Part shown: piece by piece, positions 44,693-56,166 of the stretch
Numbering within the stretch: position 1 is the stretch's first letter
How the letters are laid out: every line of letters starts with the position of its first letter
Source of the DNA: Pseudofabraea citricarpa
Taxonomy: Eukaryota > Ascomycota > Leotiomycetes > Helotiales > Dermateaceae
Direction: 5' to 3'
Length of the DNA stretch: 64,000 nucleotides
Assembly: GCA_029641185.1 (NCBI GenBank)
Contig: JAPWGK010000010.1
Span: 1,178,001-1,242,000 of the forward strand
The notes under the pieces: generated by a model
The model's input: only the letters and a program-made list of their open reading frames with translations
Database searches by the model: none
Told to the model about the DNA's origin: nothing
Made by a program: the position numbers and the translations under genes

Positions 44693-47600
44693 GCATTCCA
44701 GCCTGTTTGCAGTACACCACAGTTCCAGCAGAACGAAGGGGGTTGTTACATGTTGCTTGTTGCCAAAACTAAATGATGTCGCCGTGGAAACTATCGGAAG
44801 ATCAGCGTGTCAATGGGTTGGGTAGAGTTGAAGCCAATTCCAACCGCTCGCGGGAGCCAGCCCAGCTTCCCAGCGCTGGCTGTTGGGCCATGTTGATTCG
44901 GTGAGCCGGTGCTGGTTAGTGATGAAGAGGCTTCTCACTTCGACCACTAGCTATCATCATGGGTCTCCTACTATTGTATCATCAATTTGGTACGCTGACT
45001 ATTGTTCCACTGGATGGCACTCTGCGGGACTGTACATGCGGCTTCCTGGCTCTCAAGCACTATGTGATCCAATAAGCAGCATACCGGCACTTTGAAAGCT
45101 GTCATGGCTGATGGAGGGCTCTGCGGCTAGAGAACAGACAGTACTTTGCAAGTAGGTCTCGATCGCATCTCACTTCACAACAAACAAGCAAACAAGCAAC
45201 CATTCTCAGCATTCCTGACTGCTCACCAACCTTATCCCGCACGCATCGCATCGTATCTCATCTCATCAACCACCTACCCGTCTCTCCAGCCATCTCGATG
45301 TCCCTTTCCGACAGCATTTAGACTTTGGCGCATTCTCCCATACTCCTTGAAATGTGCGTCCCCGCGAAGATCAGATGTCGCGCGGAGATTGCCTCGTCAT
45401 CTTACTTGATGATGCCGGGCTTCCTCTGTTCTTCAGCCACTTCTTCAGCACGCTTCCTCTCGAGTCTCGAACCCTTAGGGCCATGGATCCAACAGCATCC
45501 CAACCGTCCGTCAATTTAACCGTCGCGACCTGCAGCGCCGCCTCGCAATTGGAGGAGACGTGCAAAGGCCAGAGGGTGGAGTGGATCACGAAGCCATCTC
45601 ATGCAGTTGCACAAAAGGTGCTGACTGCATCGCCGTCTTCCTCCGCTTCCTGCCAGTCGCCAGCTTGCTCGGAACCCAGCGCGGTGGACACGAGGAGCAC
45701 TGTTAATTAATGGCCATTGGCTCCGCTCAGGGGTGCCGGTCTGGTGTGTCTAGCTTCTCATCTGGGCTGGCTTGGGCTGGCTTCACCATCAGCTAACAAG
45801 GAGCATAACCGGCACGCTGGCCACCGGATGAAGGCGCCATGTCTCCCCGTCTCCAGGACGAACCTCATGAGGAGTAGGCTGGGTCTTGCCAACTCCCGAC
45901 ATGACTCCAGAAAGCCCGAAGTGCTCTGTACAGTAGTTCAGACGTTCAAGCTTCAATGCTAACCAATGGACCAACATGTCTGTACGAGACGGCTCGGGGG
46001 TGCAATGGATATCATCCAGAACTCTTCGGTCCGTTCAGACTCAACAACGTCCTGCTGCAGACAGTGCAGAGTTTGGACCTCGAAAATTCCAAGATTTTTT
46101 TGCTGTTAGCCGATGACGACCCCCCAAGCGCGTCAGAAGTCTATTCTAACTGTAACTCAAATGAACACGCTCTCCACGGGTGATCGGACGTCGAATCGCC
46201 AAAGCTGATACGCTTACGCGAGGTGTCAACCGGGCATTCTATGAGATACGTCTCGACCTGCTGCGTGCTGTGTCTTTATCACAAAATATACACAGCAATG
46301 ATAATCACCACCAACAGGCTCAGAAGTTAAGAACCTTCCCATCGCGGGTGCATGTGCGCCTCTCGTCTTGGATCCAGTTCCAGTTGCAATTTGCATGACC
46401 ATGACCTTCGAGGCGAGATGCACGTCTCCCGAAAACTCGTCATCACCCCTCACATTATTCACAATTTCACAAATTACCACCAACACCCGATCTATCACTC
46501 GTTTCAAGATGAAGTACAGCAGATCAGATCTCCGGATCCAGGTACCAGGCATTGCTTTCTGACATCACAGGGAGACTGCATTTCCTGAGGCAGGCAGAAG
46601 AATGGAAATGACCCTTAATAACAATGATCGAGACGTCGCAACGTCCTGAAAGAAGCAATCCGGATACGATTGCCATATCGATAAAGTGAACCGTCTGCTT
46701 TCCACGTTTTCAAACACTGCCCGTCCCGTGTCTCTTCCGACACGGATGATAATCGGACCACGTTCTCAATCCCCTGGTAACAATGTAAGCCATCATTATC
46801 CTCATCATCTCCACTTCAGCCCTTTTCGCTTCCGTGACCTTGCGCCTATGTTCGGCATTGAGCACAAACCTCGTATCGTCATTTTTCCAAACTACCAAAC
46901 ATCTCTGTAGAATTGGTAGAAGACAACAACAGTATTCATGGTCTACTTAGCATTTCCGCTATTTCCATACCACCACTTCTGCATGCAATATGCTAGCACG
47001 TGTGGGCTCCAGGGAGCACCCATCCCAAATGCCGACTGACAATCAGGCACATCCCAATCATACCCTAATGCAGAATTAACTCTCGTGTTCCCACTTTCCT
47101 GCTCATCACAGCCTGTCAACGGCAGATGTTGGAGATGTCGAGCCTTTTGAGTTTATGCACAGAAAGGATCTTGCTTGTTGGTGGCAATCATTGGGCTCAA
47201 TTATGGTCATGTGATATGGTCAGAGCACGACGGGATGTCATGGTAACTATCCTGGCTGATTGCCCATTTGATGGTGGGGGTTCTTCCTTGTTGAATGTTG
47301 TGGTGTTGGATCAATTGTTGGTAGGTCCTCCCTCTTATTTTGCGAGGTTCAATCTCTTAGCAGAAGATATGATCAAGTCCAGAGCTCGTATCCTAGTACA
47401 AGCCATTTTCACTTCGATAATGTGAGGAAATGAGATGACAGCCTCGTTTTCTCCTGTCATCTGATTTCACCCCTCCCGTTCTGTCAATGTTGGTATTGGC
47501 TGTTGGCTTTTGACCTGGTGCTACGTTGGATGAGTTGGATGGACTGTGACAACATAGAACGAAATATCCAATACTGGGTGCGAGCTGCAGCAGCCTTGAC

Positions 47601-50600
47601 TTCAAAGGGCAGGTACGGAGTCCATGTATCTGCAGGTGCGCAGCCATATCTGGTCCGATCAGAACAGGGTAGCCATCACAAGATCATATTCGGCCGAGGC
47701 AAAGATGGCAATTATGATAACAGTCTTTGTTACTGTACCTTTCGAAGGGCAGCCCCTGTTATCTTTTCCTCTTCCCAACTTCAATGGTTTGAAATGAGGT
47801 ACGTAAGCTTGACATGCCTGAATCATTTCGAACTGAGAAGCTAGAAAGCCTTGCTCTTTGGTTGACGTCCAGCAAATGCGGTCCTTGTCTCCATAATTCA
47901 TCTGGGCCCATGCAGCATGTCTGGCTGAGAAACCATATATCTCGTTCTCTAAGAAAGGCAAGCTAGACTACGATTCCCACTCGTTCTTGTCCACTTAACT
48001 TCCTATATCAGTCAGTAGATCCGATTTGTGGAGTGAAATTAATGAAAGTATGAGAGCTTTGGCAGAAAATTTTGCCTGCAGTGCACTCTGTTTGGCTTTA
48101 CGTTGGAGGTGAAATTCTTACATACCTTGCGCCTCGCGCCTCCTGGGTGGAATCTCGGCATCGGATCTTTGTAGGAACCTTTCAATGGGTTGTATTATGG
48201 GGATATCCGTGTATTGGTATGTTGACGTCTTACACCTCTGGTTCCTGAACTCCCACAGGCATGGCTATTGTCATACCTCGCACATTGGAACATCTTGCTC
48301 TTCCATTCTCAATTTCCCATGATCCAATTCCTCACATATGTCTGTTTGGAACTTGCATTTTACGAGTCGATTCAATATATATGTAGCTATGGTATCTATC
48401 TGAGATGCTAGTTTACTGTTGTTCTCTTCCCCCTCTGATAATCTAAGGAAGGTTACTCGAAACCCGGAAAGACGAGCTCTTTGTATCTGAAAACATAAAC
48501 CGATACTAACGCGGGATACAAGAACCCAACTAAATATCGCAGCTAGTACAGTCCTTGGCCATTTTATAGCTCTTTAATATAACTTGCTGCAAGTCTTGCA
48601 CGTAATATCCTATACCTCCCGCTACCATTTTCCAAATTAAAGGGTTAAATCGCTCAAAACTATCCTGTGCTAATATCGGTTCATCTTTTTTGGTTCGAGG
48701 AACATGGGTTTTGAATAACGCAGAGTTTGGTATCTGCTCAGTTGAATTGGGGTTTTGGTTGGGCCAAGGTGCTGTAAGTCGTGTCATCGAGGTAGGATGT
48801 CAGAGATGCTATGTGGCAAACAGACCTCTGGATGGAAGGAGCATATCGATTTACTGCGTCGTCTCGTGGGTATGGACGAGCTGGGTTACGGGAATAATAA
48901 TAAAACAGGGAGTGATAAATATTAAGAGGCATTCACGGATTAGGGATCAATCATACGGAGGTAAGTGGATTATATTGGGTTATATAGTTCTACGTGGTTG
49001 TGGAGGTTGCGAGAGCTTATATAGCTCGAGGAACTACCAAACAGGATAAACCCAATCATATGACTTCTCAGGTGTCGGATTCCCATTCAACAATAGATAT
49101 ACAATGAAAAACTTGTATCTAGTGCGCCTTTCTTTCCGCCTGGATCACTTGCCCTGCCCGTATATCATGGCGAGAAAGAAATAAAATGTCATCTTGAGAA
49201 TCTGGGATATTAAGCGATCGAATTGAGTAAACGTTCATGCAGAGCTGTACATATATACTTTGATAGCTTCCAGTAATCTCTGACTTGTTGTATGTAGTTT
49301 TCATGGTGCAGATTGAGCCTTGGTCGGAGTAGACATTGTCTGTAAGGAGATATGCAACAGGATAATTCTGCGTTTTAATGCTTCCTTTTGGGTGCTTATT
49401 CACTATGGCTGAAAATTTCGTGTGGCCGAAGAAGGCTAGCTTACATGATGAATTTTCATTTGAGGTTCGTATCTGATACTACTGTTACCTGTTTCCTCTT
49501 GTGATATACTTTGTTTTCGTGTTTTCCATGACGGTCAAGCCTGCTCTGGTTCTGCCTTTTCTTCAGGCTTGAAATTAAATCCCAGTGAGACTCAGAGAAG
49601 CCACGGAGAAGTTTGGCATTTTGAAGGACGGAAAGTAAGTAAATGCATACCCGATGAGACAAGTTGTCATGTCAAATGCGCGTAGTGTACTAGTCTTCTA
49701 TCTCCTGTCAAAGATTGATTTTCTTCTGATCACTTAAACTCCTTTGATAGCTTGTATTATTCCGTGTGTCAAGATTCGTTTTCAATCACCAACTCTCGAT
49801 CAGGTATCAGACAGAATATGTCTCTTCAACATAACTAGATCTCTCCTGGCTTTGGTTTGACATTGTTCGTTAATTCAGCCATCGAAATAAGAACAAAAGA
49901 AGAAAATATGTGTTTCGGCGCACAAATGAAGTAGAGAATCAAATGTTGAAACCATAGAGACCCCAAACACCGCTTTATGCAAACACGATGGGGCTCGTCA
50001 ATAAACGACAAACAGTGTGGTATTTCAATTCAATTCTTGCGATAAAAGTAACCGCACAGCGGATTCTCAAGGATGCATGATACTTAAGCGAGCTTCTGCA
50101 GTTCCACGATATATTTCGAGCTAGTTCTCGACAAGTACTAGAGGTTCTGTAGGCCATATGACAAGTAGGATATTTTCTGCGGGACTTTACGAGTCCTGAA
50201 AAATATGCAATTCGGTGTTACCAATGACGTGATGATTTCTTTTAGACATTCTGCAGAATTCGAATCAGAACTCTGATCGTAGCTACGAGTAATTGTTAGG
50301 GGGTCGCATCCTCTACTTTTAGCCACTTTGAACCTTTACCGCCTGCAAGATGAGACTAGAACAAGAAGCAAGCAGAAGAGGGAGCCGAGGGTTACCATGG
50401 AAAAAATGGAGAAGTGGAAGAGCTTCCAGAAGTTCTTGAAAGCATGCATGCACGTGACTGGATCTAGTGCGAGGCTGCAAAAAAATTAAACGAGGTCTCT
50501 CGAGGTGAATATTGATGAAGTTGGAACCAGAAGGGAAGGCGCCATCCTCAACCTCAACTCACATCAACAACGTCGAAGCGCGCGCTCTCCCACGACCTTT

Positions 50601-50757
50601 CATCAACAACTTTCCATCAACAACTTCGACAGCACCCAGCGGCGACACATACACACACACTCTCCCAGCATTCCTGCTACGACTACAGCAACCTCTATCG
50701 ATTCAATCGATTACCTACCTGCCAAAGTGCATACCACCCAACAGCATCGCGCCCACG

Positions 50758-53700
50758 ATGCCCCCCGCCCCCCCGCGCAGAACGCGCGCCAACCCCAGCC
50801 CTTCTGGCCTGAAGGAGCTCCCTGCAGTCCAGAAGACTCGAAGAGTAGTTCGCAAAGCCAAGAACGCGGAAGAGGCAAGCTTTGGTGATGATACAGGCGA
50901 CTCAGACCAGCATGCTTCCTTCTCAGAGCGGAGAGATCAATCCCCCACACCAGCAGCACGCGGACGCGCTGGTAAATCGCGATCATCCTCAGCTGAATTA
51001 CAAGCCTCCAAACAACAAAGCGCGTCCGACCAAACACGTAGATACAACACACGATCCCATACTAGATCAATCTCACCGGAGACCGAAGAGAATGTGCGAG
51101 CAGTACCAGCACCTCAGCCCAAACAGACCCGCGCAAACACCCGATCGAAGAAGCGAGCGCGAGCTGAAGAGCCCGTTGTGGAAGAAGAGGATGGATATAA
51201 TGCAGATGAGCAACGCCCCGCGAAACGTAGTCGCCAAGGACGTCCAAAGAAAGCTGCAGCCAGTAAGAAGGTTCAGCCAGTGGAGGAGAACAAAGAGCTT
51301 TCGACACCGATTCCATCCATAGAGACACCCCAGCGACGCAAGACTTCAGAATCGATTGGCCTTGCCGAGGAAGAGGATGATACCCATTCCCGTCCCCAAA
51401 CACCCCGAACACCACAGACGCTTGTCAACCCCGAAGAACCCATCGAGATCGATGACAATGCATCAGCAGAGCCCACACCTAGTATTCAAACTGCTCACTT
51501 CCGACAGACCTTTGGAAACCAAAAGTCATTTGATGGGGAGGCAATGAAAGATGTTCCCCGGGAACAGGACCTTGCAAATCATAAAACACCTAAGCGCAAG
51601 AATACCATTGCAAACCCACGTACTGAACCCCGCCGAGGTGATATGCTCAAATTATCAGAGCGAATGGACACCGATATTCTCTTGCATCCAGGCCAAAAGT
51701 TACTCTACGAGGCTTGGCTGAAGGAAGAGTACTGTCTTCAATACAATCGCACCAAAGAATCCTTCAATAAGATGAGCCTTAAAACTCAAGCTAGTATGCT
51801 GAAGCTCATGAGAAAGAAAGTGTTCAAGCCATCAAGAACATTCCCACAGTATCTCCAAGCAACAGGAAATGGTACCGTGGCAGGACGAGCTTCTTCCCAA
51901 GAAGTTTCAAACGATCACATCGATCATGATGAAACAGAAGAGGAAGATTCGATTGAGTTCTCTGTGTTGCCAACCGCCGATTCTCCAGAATTACCATTAT
52001 ACACTGTAAGTCGAGTCCCCATGCGAATATTTGCAACATATGTTAATTATCTACAGCCACATAAACCAGGATGGAAGGAACAACGAGACCTGGAGACCAC
52101 TAGGGTCCAAGGCTCTCGACCAAGTATGAGCCAATCTCACTCCATTCCTCGCGAGACCATTTCTCCGGCTCGCTTTGCAAATTATCTTAGCAAAGAAGCC
52201 TTATTAACAGACCGCGATGTTTTAGAAGCCGCGAAAGTGGTCTCTCAAGTATTTGCAGCGGATCAGTCTAGAAGAGGAAAGCCTTTTCCTAATGCAGAGA
52301 GGCTGGGACAGTTCCTTGACCAATTTCAGCAGGAGGAGGTCGCTTCGTCTAGAAAGGTCACGACGCCTAGAAAGACACAAGCCACTCGAAATCAACTCGA
52401 AAGCTCGAAAGGCAGCGCTCGTTCAGCCCTGTCTTCTCCCATCAACGACCACAATTCAGATGACGAGATGTCTGATACGGATCAAAGCTTAAGCCCCGCA
52501 ACCGATTCAAATCATGAGTCAACAATTCAAACCCCAAAATCACAAACATCCCCTGAAGCGGAGAAGTCTCGTGGATGGCTCTCTTCATTTACATCATCTC
52601 TCACCAGCCCCCTCAAGAAGTTTGGTCTAGGTGGTCGTAGCCAAGCTGCTACACCAGCACCCAATAACCCTGCAGAGTCTGGAATTTTTACACAGGGCGG
52701 TTTATCCCCTGAAGATTTGTCTACGCCTACTCGAAAACCCGCCTCACACAAGTTTGGTGCGGATCGGAAGGCTGGAATCAAAGCAGCAGTTGGCCGCCGT
52801 AAGGAACGTACACAAAATGCCCAGCAAGGTGAAAATTTACAAACCCCAATTCATCTACGTGGTGTTATGACTTCTGAAGCCCGAGCTGCTCTACATCAGC
52901 AAGAAGGTGATGTACACGGTGAAGCTAGACGCAAAAAGCGCGAGGCTGCTCAGCAAGAGGATTCTCAATGGACAGAGGAGTATATTGATGAGCGAGGATA
53001 TGACATGGTCGCAACATGGGTCATGGATGGTGGGAAGCGCAAGAGAATGGTCTCACAACGACTAAAGAACCCCTCCTATCAATTCCCTGAATCCTCAGAT
53101 GACGATAGCACAGATGCAGAAGAATCTGTATCTGGCTCACCACAAACTGATGTGGGAGCACCATCAAACATTGCACCAAACGAGCGCTCAGAGCCACCAC
53201 GAAAGCGCATCTTCCAACAAGCACGTCGCGCAATCGGTCTTGATACGCCGCCATCCGCCGAAGAGTTAGAGGAGCTTTCTCGAAACCAACGATTAGACGA
53301 AAGCTTTGGTGATCCATATCGTGCCCGTCCATATACCGGGAAATACCTCAAGAACGCTACTTCAGTTGAGCGAAACGTGCACGAAGGACGCCACCCTCTT
53401 TACAACGGTTCTGAAGCTGTGCAATCCACAGGCAACGTTTTCGAGGAACAGACCCGTGAAGGCTCGAGTGGATTTGACGCCATGTTCCCAGGATTCAGAC
53501 CTCCAAGCTCAGGCAGCAGCAGTGGTGAGAGTGCCAGCGAGTCCGATGAGCATGTTAACGTTAATCCGAACGTTGAAGCATTTGGTCAATACCTGAAGCA
53601 ACACGAGGAGAAGAAGAAAGCCGAGCAGCGCCAGCAATTGGGATTGAGTGATGATCAGTCTGCTCTCCAGGAAAAGCAGTGGACGCAATCGCCCCCGCCT

Positions 53701-54048
53701 AAACCAAAACCATCAAACGCCACATTACCTGGAAAACAAATATCAGACGAAGAGGCAGCCAAAGCACGAGAAGCACGTATCCAGGCAGAGAAGTACTTGC
53801 CCAAGAAGCCTTCTCGTCTTCGCGAGGTAGAGCAAGCATCTCCTATCCATCAAAAGGAGAACGCCCTTCCTCAATTCTTTAACATGGCGGAGGAAACCAT
53901 GATTGAAATGGGAGTTGATGGAGATATCATGTCTGCAATTATGAGCATCGATGATGGTGTTATTATTGATCTCGACTTGCCCACGGAGAGATTCAGTCGG
54001 AGCCGGAGCAACAGCATCGATAAAGCTGTTGATATGCTTTTCACATAA
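50758..54048 (+). CDS. Large basic, disordered nuclear-looking protein of unknown function
   Basis: Exons 50758-52005 and 52057-54048 give 1079 residues. I do not recognise it. The N-terminal 350 residues are highly charged with basic clusters (KKRARAEE, RPAKRSRQGRPKKAAASKK) suggesting the nucleus. A more ordered part near residues 300-360 (KLLYEAWLKEEYCLQYNRTKES) could be helical. Later parts contain SFTSSLTSPLKKFGLGGRS, TEEYIDERGYDMVATWVMD, and RRAIGLDTPPSAEELEELS followed by a GDPYRARPYTGKY segment. The C-terminus ends SNSIDKAVDMLFT. The 51-nt intron (52006-52056) has a GTAAGT donor and CTACAG acceptor but is in frame and stop-free, so the gene reads open with or without splicing. Upstream in-frame ATG at 50515 would add 81 low-complexity residues; 50758 looks better. 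Confidence 0.75.
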   Translation: MPPAPPRRTRANPSPSGLKELPAVQKTRRVVRKAKNAEEASFGDDTGDSDQHASFSERRDQSPTPAARGRAGKSRSSSAELQASKQQSASDQTRRYNTRSHTRSISPETEENVRAVPAPQPKQTRANTRSKKRARAEEPVVEEEDGYNADEQRPAKRSRQGRPKKAAASKKVQPVEENKELSTPIPSIETPQRRKTSESIGLAEEEDDTHSRPQTPRTPQTLVNPEEPIEIDDNASAEPTPSIQTAHFRQTFGNQKSFDGEAMKDVPREQDLANHKTPKRKNTIANPRTEPRRGDMLKLSERMDTDILLHPGQKLLYEAWLKEEYCLQYNRTKESFNKMSLKTQASMLKLMRKKVFKPSRTFPQYLQATGNGTVAGRASSQEVSNDHIDHDETEEEDSIEFSVLPTADSPELPLYTVSRVPMRIFATYVNYLQPHKPGWKEQRDLETTRVQGSRPSMSQSHSIPRETISPARFANYLSKEALLTDRDVLEAAKVVSQVFAADQSRRGKPFPNAERLGQFLDQFQQEEVASSRKVTTPRKTQATRNQLESSKGSARSALSSPINDHNSDDEMSDTDQSLSPATDSNHESTIQTPKSQTSPEAEKSRGWLSSFTSSLTSPLKKFGLGGRSQAATPAPNNPAESGIFTQGGLSPEDLSTPTRKPASHKFGADRKAGIKAAVGRRKERTQNAQQGENLQTPIHLRGVMTSEARAALHQQEGDVHGEARRKKREAAQQEDSQWTEEYIDERGYDMVATWVMDGGKRKRMVSQRLKNPSYQFPESSDDDSTDAEESVSGSPQTDVGAPSNIAPNERSEPPRKRIFQQARRAIGLDTPPSAEELEELSRNQRLDESFGDPYRARPYTGKYLKNATSVERNVHEGRHPLYNGSEAVQSTGNVFEEQTREGSSGFDAMFPGFRPPSSGSSSGESASESDEHVNVNPNVEAFGQYLKQHEEKKKAEQRQQLGLSDDQSALQEKQWTQSPPPKPKPSNATLPGKQISDEEAAKAREARIQAEKYLPKKPSRLREVEQASPIHQKENALPQFFNMAEETMIEMGVDGDIMSAIMSIDDGVIIDLDLPTERFSRSRSNSIDKAVDMLFT

Positions 54049-56166
54049 AAGAAGAAAGAGGGGAATCGAGGAATTGTCATAGATTGGATGTCTGAGTCAA
54101 AGTTTTGTGAAATGAGAGAGTTGTTACAGTCTTTTCTTTCTATTGGCGAACTGTGCAGGGTTGAAGAAGAGTTGATCGAACTATGTGATTCTGTGGAGTT
54201 TTTTACGGGCACCTGTCCAATTCATGTTTTCTTTTTTGTTTGTTTTTTGTGGAGTACTTGTGGAGTTTTGAACACTGTGGCGTTACAACATTGGGAATGG
54301 AGTTCTGGATATACTTGGGTTTGGCTGGCTGGAGCCGCTGGATGGATATTCATTGGTTGAGAGGAGGGTGGTTGGAGGAAGAATTTGAGGGACGGTTCTC
54401 GTGGGGTTTCTACAGCGCTTGAGCTACCACTTGGGATGTGATCGCCACTGAAGATTTGCTTGAGATTCTAACCGCTTCTCGCAATCTTCAGTGGTTGAAC
54501 TGCCCTTGTCGGTGTGCTCGCGACTGTTACCAGTTTCACTACTTGAGATGCCCGCACTTTCTGGCTGGCTATTTTCACCTTCGCCGATGACCTTGTTGTC
54601 AGCGGCTACAGCAGCGCACGAGCGATGCTCGTTTCACCATGTATATAGAATGAATGATGACAAAGCCTTCGAAACATTTCTCGTCGTCGCTCTTATGAAC
54701 TCTTACTTGCTATTTTCAAATCCGATGACAACTTCGGTAAGAATACTTGTGGTTTTGCAGAGTGGTAGAAGTATTGGGATAAGTTGATGAATAATACCTG
54801 CCTTGGCCGTAGATTGTTGTACTTGGTGCTATGGATGGATGAGCTTTGGAGTTTCGTTGCAGCTAAGATGAAAGTCAACCGCCTTTTTTATTGCGCCAGT
54901 TGTGACTGTTTCTACGGTACTGAGGTATGGAACACGATGCTTCCAGAATCTTGTTCTGCTCGCTTGACGATCCTGTCAGCTGCAGAAGCTTGAATTTAGC
55001 TACAAAACGCTAAGAGAAGCACCCTGGGAGTCTGGGAGAGAGCGAAATGAATTGCCGTGTGTGAAAATATCGTGATCTGTGAGTCTTCGGTATCCCCCCC
55101 GTCAGAGGTCCAAATATGGCTGAAAGGGCACGGAGGCTGGCCAAACCAAGGAAACCTTGCAAACTCTAAGAGGCCTAGAACAGTAGAGATCGAGGATGAT
55201 TCTTCGCTGGCGGATTATTGGCTTATGGGCAACACGAGTCGTTTTTGGCTCATAGCGGTCACGACTCATGAGCGAGGTCATCACGGATCCATCTCGACGG
55301 ACGAGAAAGACTGCGTACCTGAGCAGGCAGATATGCGTTGATTTTATTATTTTCGAGTGCTCTCTCGGACTTTGCATCCTGTGTGCAATGCTTAATGCTT
55401 GTGCAATGCTCCACAGTTTGCGCAGTGAGGGGAAATGGAGTCGCCGGTCCAGGCCTTGGGGGTCCCTCATCGAGATGTGGAATGCACTTCTGGCTGACCA
55501 TGACTCCCGGCACAACAACCTCCCCAGGCTGTGTTGATTGGGGGTATTGCTGAATGCGCGAGCCCGGGCGTCCTCGTCAGCACATTTTCCTTCAGCATCG
55601 AGGGGGCAAGCGGTCGGGGGTGGGTTGGTGAGCAAATCACAAAAAGACCGCATTTGCAAATCCCCCATGTTAAGGTAGATCTGCGGGATCTGCAGAGGTA
55701 GAGAGGTAGAGAAGTAGAGGCAGAGGCAGAGTAATCAGAGTAATCAACGAAACAGCTCACCCTGTACAGTATGAAGCCCCCAGCCAGCCAGCTATAGCAG
55801 CCCTAGCTTAGTAGTAGTACTAGCAGACTAGTTGTTTGGTTGTTGTCGTTGTTGTTGTTGTGTGTGAGATTTGCCATTTCCTTGGACACAACACATTTCC
55901 CCCCTTGTGCTCGCTCGCTTAGGTAACCTTTTTCTGCCTCTCGCCGCCAGATGACGTATCGAGCATTTAGCGTCACTCGCCGCCGACGAAACCTCAGGTT
56001 GCGTCGCCAGATGCTCTCGGTCTCGGTCTCGATCTCGATTCGATCCAATCAACCTGGTTCTTCGAGAGCCGCAAACTCATCGATCGCAATACTCTAAACA
56101 CCATCTCAGCCTTGTGATCTTGAAGAATGATAGCCCCCGTGATGATCTGACGCCTTGCTTTCCATC
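54049..56166. other. Intergenic interval before the histidine kinase gene
   Basis: About 2.1 kb on the same strand as both neighbours, holding the 3' end of the preceding gene and the promoter of the kinase. Simple repeats occur near 55832-55863 (GTT-rich) and 56014-56041 (CTCGGT/CTCGAT). Frames of up to 188 codons show no known motifs. No gene is seen. Confidence 0.5.

Larger units (their letters stand above)
43947..50757. other. 6.8 kb gene-poor interval between LTE1 and the next gene
   Basis: No protein gene can be supported. Open frames up to 186 codons at 44102-44662 follow tandem repeats. The left 700 bases carry a dense cluster of different repeats. The middle, from 45100 to 50400, is complex-sequence DNA of moderate AT content without recognised motifs; frames there stay under 120 codons. 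The last 250 bases, rich in CAACAAC, look like a 5' leader for the gene at 50758. Long regulatory or non-coding RNA function cannot be judged from sequence. Confidence 0.5.

Noticed and set aside
55102..55668. 188-codon minus-strand frame
   Set aside because: No motif and no intron logic; several other frames of similar length overlap it.
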